NCBI GenBank assembly: GCA_965651265.1
Contig: CBFGRV010000090.1
Location: 1-10,542 of the forward strand
Direction of reading: 5' to 3'
Length of the DNA stretch: 10,542 bases
Source: CBFGRV01 sp965651265
GTDB taxonomy: Bacteria; Bacteroidota; Rhodothermia; Rhodothermales; VXPQ01
In this document: positions 6,340-10,542 of the stretch, one piece after another
Layout: each line of letters opens with the position of its first letter
Numbering within the stretch: position 1 is the stretch's first letter
Position numbers and translations under genes: made by a program
The notes under the pieces: generated by a model
Seen by the model: the letters and a program-made list of their open reading frames with translations, nothing else
Databases searched by the model: none
What the model was told of the DNA's origin: nothing

Positions 6340-8925
6340 ATGGATCCGCAGCAATGGCGGGATGTGCGAATGCTGTTCGACGAGCTCGTCGAGCTGCCGC
6401 TGCACGCGCGGGTGGAGCGCCTCGCGACCATTGACGATGTCGAACTGAATGCATCGGTAGCCGCACTCCTGGACGCGGACGCGTCGGTGGCGGATCGCCT
6501 GCATGATCTGGATCTTGCCTTCCTATCGTCCGCCGGCGATCGGCAAGGTGAACCAGACCCTCTCGGCCTGAGCGGACGCACCCTGTCGCATTTCGACATT
6601 AGCAGGCCGCTGGGTTACGGGGGTATGGGCGTCGTCTACCGCGCCATGGATTTGCGGCTGAATCGGGAGGTGGCGCTCAAGCTTCCCCTTTATCATTTCA
6701 GGTACAACGACTCTGCCAAGCACCGATTTCTGCATGAGGCGCGCTCGGTGGCCGCCCTCGACCATCCGAATCTGTGCAGCATCTATGAGGTCGGCGAAAG
6801 CGATGAGGGGTATCCGTATCTCGCGATGCCTCTCTACGCCGGCGAAACCCTCAGGGAGCGCCTCGCGCGTGACGGGCCCCTGCCGATACCCCGAGCCATT
6901 GAGATTGCCAGGGAAGTTGCCGAGGGGCTTTCGTCGGCGCATGCGGCCGGGATCGTCCATCGAGACATCAAGCCGGGGAACGTGATGCTCCTGGCCGACG
7001 GGAGCGTAAAGGTTCTCGATTTCGGCCTCGCGAAGGCGCGCGACATCTCGCTCACCGGCTCGCGATTTCTGGCGGGCACCGTGGCCTATATGGCGCCCGA
7101 GCAGATTCTTGGCCAGGAAGTCGACGAACGAACGGATCTGTGGTCCCTCGGAGTCACACTCTACGAGATGCTCACGGGTCGACAGCCCTTTTCGGGCGAG
7201 CGCGACATCGCCGTGGCGCACAGCGTCCTCCACAGCCAGCCCATCCGGCCGTCCTCCCTGCGAGATGGAATCCCTCGCGCACTCGACGAGGTCATCCTGT
7301 CGTTACTCCAGAAAGATCGGCGGCTTCGTCCGGATTCGGCGCAACAGGTCGTATCGCAACTCACCGAAGTTCAGTTGGGACGCAGAATGCCGCTCCGCCT
7401 GGCTCTCCGCCGCCGCTGGGCCGTCGCCGTTTTTCACTCGCGGAACCGCCTCCTGCGAGCAAGCACGATCGGTGCCATCGTGCTCACGATTTCCTCAGTT
7501 TCCATCCTCGCCAACCGCCTCTTGCCGGCGTCGACCGTTCAGCTGCCGCGGGCGGAGCACACGCTTGCCGTCGTGCCCTTCGCCAATCTGTCCGGCGATC
7601 CGGAGCAGAACTACCTCGGCGACGGCATTGCGGAGGAGCTCCGAGTCAAACTGGGCGGCCTGGATGGGCTACGAACGGCGGCGCGATCATCCACCATACA
7701 GGCATGGTCGCGAGGCGCCGATCCCCGCGAGGTAGGGGACGCGCTCGGTGTCGCCTACATCCTTCAGGGTAGCATACTTCGGGATGGCGAGCGCATTCGA
7801 ATCGAGGCTCGGCTACTCGATGCATCCAACCAGAATCGCGTGTGGTCGGACACGTACGACGAGGAATTCAGGCGGCTGTTTGCCGTCAACGATGACATCA
7901 GCCGTGCCGTAGCGTCCGCCCTGCACGTCGAAGATGCCGGGGCCGAGCCGCGCGTGCACTCGACGACCAGCCCCCAGGCGCGCGAGCTCTACCTGAAAGG
8001 ACGTTATTTCTTGAACCAGCGAACGGAGGAGTCTATGAATCGTGCGGCAGAATACCTTCGTCGTGCGATCGAAATCGACTCGAGCTACGCACTGGCATAT
8101 GCCGGGCTGGCGGATGTGGAGCTGGCACCTCGGTTCGGGCAGGCCGCGGAACGATACGCTCGCGGCAAAGAGGCGGCGTCACGGGCCCTCGCGCTCGACA
8201 GCACCCTCGCCGAGGCGCATGCGTCGATGGGATGGATCATGATGTGGTACGATCACGATTGGGCCGGGGCAGAGAAGCACTTTCGGAAGGCCATTGAGCT
8301 GAATCCCGAATATCCCTGGGCACACAGCTGGTATGCGGGATACCTGTCCGCCACGGGCCGCGTGGAGGAAGGTCTCATCTCCATGCGCCACGCTCACGAC
8401 CTCGATCCGCTGACGCCACCAGTGGCGACGCACGTCGGCAGCCACTATCTCTGGCTCAGACAGGACGAGGAAGCAATTACCTATTTCCTCAAGGCCCTGG
8501 AAATGGCGCCTGAGTTCTACATGGCGCACTGGGGATTGGCGCGCGCGTACCTTCGTCAGGGCCGCTACGACGAGGCGCTGGCGGAGCTTGCGTACGATGG
8601 CGCCGATCACGTTGGTCTTCACAAAGCCGGCCTCCTCGGCTACGCCCACGCTCTCGCCGGGAATGCCGTAGAAGCACGTCGGATACTGGACGAACTACAC
8701 GCCAAGATCGATCGAGGCGAGTACGTCGCCCCGATCGACGTCAGCGTGATCCACATCGGACTCGGTGAGTACGATGAGGCTCTGACCTGGCTCGATCAGG
8801 TCGCGGACGATCGTGGCTCGAGAATCTTCCTTTGCGACCCCATCTTCGATCCGTTCCGCAACCATCCTCGGTTCAACCGGATTCGAGAGCGCCTGGGTCT
8901 GGCAGGCACGAACGTCACTTCATAG
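6340..8925 (+). CDS. Membrane Ser/Thr protein kinase with TolB/FlgO-like and TPR sensor region
   Basis: An 861-residue protein. Residues 1-80 form a helical leader (WRDVRMLFDELVELPLHARVERL) often found in kinases paired with this sigma class. The Hanks-type kinase domain spans about 84-345 with every key motif intact: glycine loop GYGGMGVV (92-99), VALK Lys114, helix-C Glu133, HRD 207-209 with Lys211 and Asn214, DFG 227-229 and APE 252-254. It should be catalytically active. A hydrophobic segment at about 373-394 is the likely single membrane helix, placing the kinase inside the cell. Residues about 405-530 match the TolB/FlgO-like domain of such kinases (TLAVVPFANLS, DGIAEEL, YILQGSILRDGERIRIEARL). 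From about 545 to the end are TPR-like helical repeats, for example AEYLRRAIEIDSSYALAYAGLA. It starts 8 bp after the sigma factor stop, so the two are probably translated together. A link from envelope signal to sigma activity is inferred. Confidence 0.93.
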   Translation: MDPQQWRDVRMLFDELVELPLHARVERLATIDDVELNASVAALLDADASVADRLHDLDLAFLSSAGDRQGEPDPLGLSGRTLSHFDISRPLGYGGMGVVYRAMDLRLNREVALKLPLYHFRYNDSAKHRFLHEARSVAALDHPNLCSIYEVGESDEGYPYLAMPLYAGETLRERLARDGPLPIPRAIEIAREVAEGLSSAHAAGIVHRDIKPGNVMLLADGSVKVLDFGLAKARDISLTGSRFLAGTVAYMAPEQILGQEVDERTDLWSLGVTLYEMLTGRQPFSGERDIAVAHSVLHSQPIRPSSLRDGIPRALDEVILSLLQKDRRLRPDSAQQVVSQLTEVQLGRRMPLRLALRRRWAVAVFHSRNRLLRASTIGAIVLTISSVSILANRLLPASTVQLPRAEHTLAVVPFANLSGDPEQNYLGDGIAEELRVKLGGLDGLRTAARSSTIQAWSRGADPREVGDALGVAYILQGSILRDGERIRIEARLLDASNQNRVWSDTYDEEFRRLFAVNDDISRAVASALHVEDAGAEPRVHSTTSPQARELYLKGRYFLNQRTEESMNRAAEYLRRAIEIDSSYALAYAGLADVELAPRFGQAAERYARGKEAASRALALDSTLAEAHASMGWIMMWYDHDWAGAEKHFRKAIELNPEYPWAHSWYAGYLSATGRVEEGLISMRHAHDLDPLTPPVATHVGSHYLWLRQDEEAITYFLKALEMAPEFYMAHWGLARAYLRQGRYDEALAELAYDGADHVGLHKAGLLGYAHALAGNAVEARRILDELHAKIDRGEYVAPIDVSVIHIGLGEYDEALTWLDQVADDRGSRIFLCDPIFDPFRNHPRFNRIRERLGLAGTNVTS

Positions 8926-10143
8926 TCCTTCGCCTAGTCCTCCGCTCGAAGGGGTTGGAAGCAGGGCGAAGTCTTGCCACGCGTCCGCAATTTTTTGCGA
9001 TGGAAACCAGCTGACGGCACTGGGATCTCCGTCGTACGACTCGCCGTGCGGAATGATGGCGCCCGTGGTCATATCGCCGAGCCATCCGTCGCTTTCGGCG
9101 AGCGCGATAAGTTCATGCGCCTCCGTTTCGCCTGGAAGGCGACGGGCGACGACGTCTCGCATCCACTGTACCGTAAGCGCCCGCTGAGCCGCAGATAATG
9201 AGAGGTGGGGCACGCCGGGTTCCAAGGCAAGCCCCCATAGTGCCCCTGCACTCCGGCTCGCCTCAAAGGACTGCATGATCGCGATATTGTCTACCGATGC
9301 GTCTTGCTCGGCAAGGACGATGAAGGTCGGGATTCCGGCGGTCTCGCTCGATTCGGCCACATCTACTCCCACTGGGACCTTAAAGAATAGCCCGATCACA
9401 GCCTCCGGATTTCGCATGACGAAGCCGGAGGCTTCCGGCGCACCTCCCGACAAACCGTAGAGGATTCGCGGGACGTCGGCAATCTCAGGACGACCACTCA
9501 AAACCGCGGCCTGCTCTAGCATGTTGATGATTAGCTGGTCGGTTTCGGTGCTGCTGGCCATTCGGGTCCGCGAAGTCCCAAGGATGGCCAGCCCGGTCTC
9601 GCCGGCAAGCGTTCGCATGGCCTTCCCCGCCTCCTGGAGCGCCGTTTCCAGCTCCGGCAAATCCGCGTCGAAGGGAGCTCCCGTGAAGCCACGTGTATCC
9701 GGGCCTCCCAGTGCCACGATGACCCCGCGGACGCGCGAGACGACGCCGGGCACATACAGCGCGAAATCGCCAAACCGAAAGCGCTCGATTCGGTCGAGCC
9801 GAATGTTGAACGCCATCCCCTCTGGCGGAAGGACGATTTCCTCGACAAACTCCTTGTATCCGGCGCCGGCGCAACGGATGGTCGCACTTCCAGGCTTGTT
9901 GGTGGTGAATTCATAGCGTCCATCGAGCCCGGTCCTCACGGTGTCGGTCCCGATACTCACGTAGGCCCCCACGACGGGCTCCTCGGTCACGAGATTTGTG
10001 ACCACTCCGGCCAGCCGGGGGTTCGACTCGGGATCGGTTGAGACAGGATTCTGATCACATGCTGCGATGAGAAGGATCGACGTGATCGCTACAACGACAC
10101 TCAATGACGGCGTCGCGCGCCGACCGCGTTCCGTGCTTTCCAT
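8920..10143 (-). CDS. Lipoprotein with carboxypeptidase-regulatory-like domain and alpha/beta hydrolase domain
   Basis: A 407-residue exported lipoprotein. The signal ends in the lipobox IAAC (Cys29). Residues about 42-117 form a small beta-sandwich of the carboxypeptidase regulatory-like type (LAGVVTNLVTEEPVVGAYVSI, then TGLDGRYEFT). The remainder is an alpha/beta hydrolase-like domain with the nucleophile elbow GLSGG (Ser232), a candidate acid in LAEQDASVDN (Asp281) and a candidate base in PGVPHLSL (His313). The catalytic triad thus appears complete. The nearest general resemblance is to secreted esterases of the polyhydroxybutyrate depolymerase/LpqC kind; the substrate is unknown. A tail of about 70 residues follows (WLGDMTTGAI, AWQDFALL). 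The start is supported by a GGAGG site 6 nt upstream. The gene converges on the kinase gene and overlaps its last 6 bp. Hydrolase fold is fairly sure, substrate not. Confidence 0.78.
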   Translation of the reverse strand: MESTERGRRATPSLSVVVAITSILLIAACDQNPVSTDPESNPRLAGVVTNLVTEEPVVGAYVSIGTDTVRTGLDGRYEFTTNKPGSATIRCAGAGYKEFVEEIVLPPEGMAFNIRLDRIERFRFGDFALYVPGVVSRVRGVIVALGGPDTRGFTGAPFDADLPELETALQEAGKAMRTLAGETGLAILGTSRTRMASSTETDQLIINMLEQAAVLSGRPEIADVPRILYGLSGGAPEASGFVMRNPEAVIGLFFKVPVGVDVAESSETAGIPTFIVLAEQDASVDNIAIMQSFEASRSAGALWGLALEPGVPHLSLSAAQRALTVQWMRDVVARRLPGETEAHELIALAESDGWLGDMTTGAIIPHGESYDGDPSAVSWFPSQKIADAWQDFALLPTPSSGGLGEGL

Positions 10144-10149
10144 GGTATG

Positions 10150-10154
10150 CCTCC
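10150..10154 (-). promoter_or_regulatory. Shine-Dalgarno site of the hydrolase lipoprotein gene
   Basis: GGAGG on the minus strand ends 6 nt before the ATG at 10143, a normal spacing. It supports this start, as does the lipoprotein signal that follows immediately. No convincing -35/-10 pair was seen in the 196-bp gap upstream. Confidence 0.75.
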
Positions 10155-10339
10155 GACGTGTTTAGTCTTTTTCTATCACGTTTTTTCGGATCGAATCGGC
10201 TCATCATCGCCATTCGATCTTCGATGGAGACAAGTCCCAATGGTGTGCGTGCTCGAGGATATGCCGGACGTGCGTTCAAAAGGGGGAACAGCCCGCCGCA
10301 CCCAATGCACGGCTCGAGGTGCTCCCGCATACGCCCTGT

Positions 10340-10531
10340 TTAGCCGACGAAAAGGTTCAGCAGGGTGCTCGCCGTCGCGAAGAACCCGACAATCGCGATC
10401 ATCTTCCAGGTCAGATCGGCCCGTAGTTCGGAGAGGTTCGCTCGAACGCGCTCATCGAGCTGGACGAGATCGCTTTTGGTTGCCATCTCGGAGAATATCC
10501 GGGAGAGCGCCTCTGCCTGCGCGTCGTTCAT
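10340..10531 (-). CDS. Small coiled-coil protein with C-terminal membrane helix
   Basis: A 63-residue protein with a charged helical N-terminal half (ATKSDLVQLDERVRANLSELRADL) that has a heptad-like pattern, followed by a hydrophobic helix at about residues 43-62 (MIAIVGFFATASTLLNLFV). This layout is common in small DUF1640-like or coiled-coil/TM proteins of unknown role. It would form an oligomer tethered to the membrane by its C-terminus. The ATG at 10531 has only a weak ribosome site and the frame stays open to the window's right edge, so the true start may lie outside. The hydrolase lipoprotein gene is 196 bp downstream on the same strand; no functional link is evident. Confidence 0.6.
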   Translation of the reverse strand: MNDAQAEALSRIFSEMATKSDLVQLDERVRANLSELRADLTWKMIAIVGFFATASTLLNLFVG

Positions 10532-10542
10532 CTCTGCGCGTA

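Noticed and set aside
5702..6466. Minus-strand open frame of 254 codons
   Set aside because: It is antisense to the sigma factor and kinase genes, both of which have clear family motifs, and it has no recognisable domain.
10055..10330. Minus-strand open frame of 91 codons upstream of the hydrolase gene
   Set aside because: It overlaps the signal-peptide end of the hydrolase gene in another frame, has no supporting ribosome site and no recognisable domain.

Overview
The window is mostly high-GC bacterial DNA (hand counts of 39/60 at 961-1020 and 36/60 at 8641-8700). It carries lipoproteins and an outer-membrane-type protein, so the host is a diderm. A family of ECF sigma factors sitting next to TPR-containing Ser/Thr kinases, together with a CBM9-like/DUF5916 outer-membrane protein, is typical of Gemmatimonadota, Acidobacteriota and related environmental phyla. 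The phylum is an inference; no ribosomal or other marker gene is present.

Layout. (1) 214-3497, plus strand: a CBM9-like/DUF5916 outer-membrane protein with a strong ribosome binding site and signal peptide, then a lipoprotein of the endonuclease/exonuclease/phosphatase (EEP) fold. Both are exported. (2) 3579-5330, minus strand: a two-gene operon of a three-Cys-motif partner protein (TcmP, methyltransferase-like) followed by a DUF5131 / phage Gp37-Gp68 family protein with a CX6CX2C cluster. The tcmP end of this block and its upstream leader are clearly more AT-rich than the flanks (29/60, 26/60 and 27/60 GC in three lines counted), so it looks like an acquired cassette. It has an operator-like palindrome upstream and a 9-bp inverted repeat at the gene junction. 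(3) 5331-5755: a gene-poor spacer holding a possible promoter, hairpins and a 16-bp tandem duplication. (4) 5756-8925, plus strand: an ECF sigma factor (Sigma70_ECF type) followed 8 bp later by a membrane Ser/Thr kinase with a periplasmic TolB/FlgO-like and TPR sensor half, probably one signalling unit. (5) 8920-10143, minus strand: a lipoprotein with a carboxypeptidase-regulatory-like domain and an alpha/beta hydrolase domain, converging on the kinase gene with a 6-bp overlap. (6) 10340-10531, minus strand: a small coiled-coil protein with a C-terminal membrane helix.

The best candidate for an under-described system is the TcmP-DUF5131 pair. The pairing is a known genomic association, but I know of no settled biochemical function for it. 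The other genes fall into recognisable families in ordinary arrangements.
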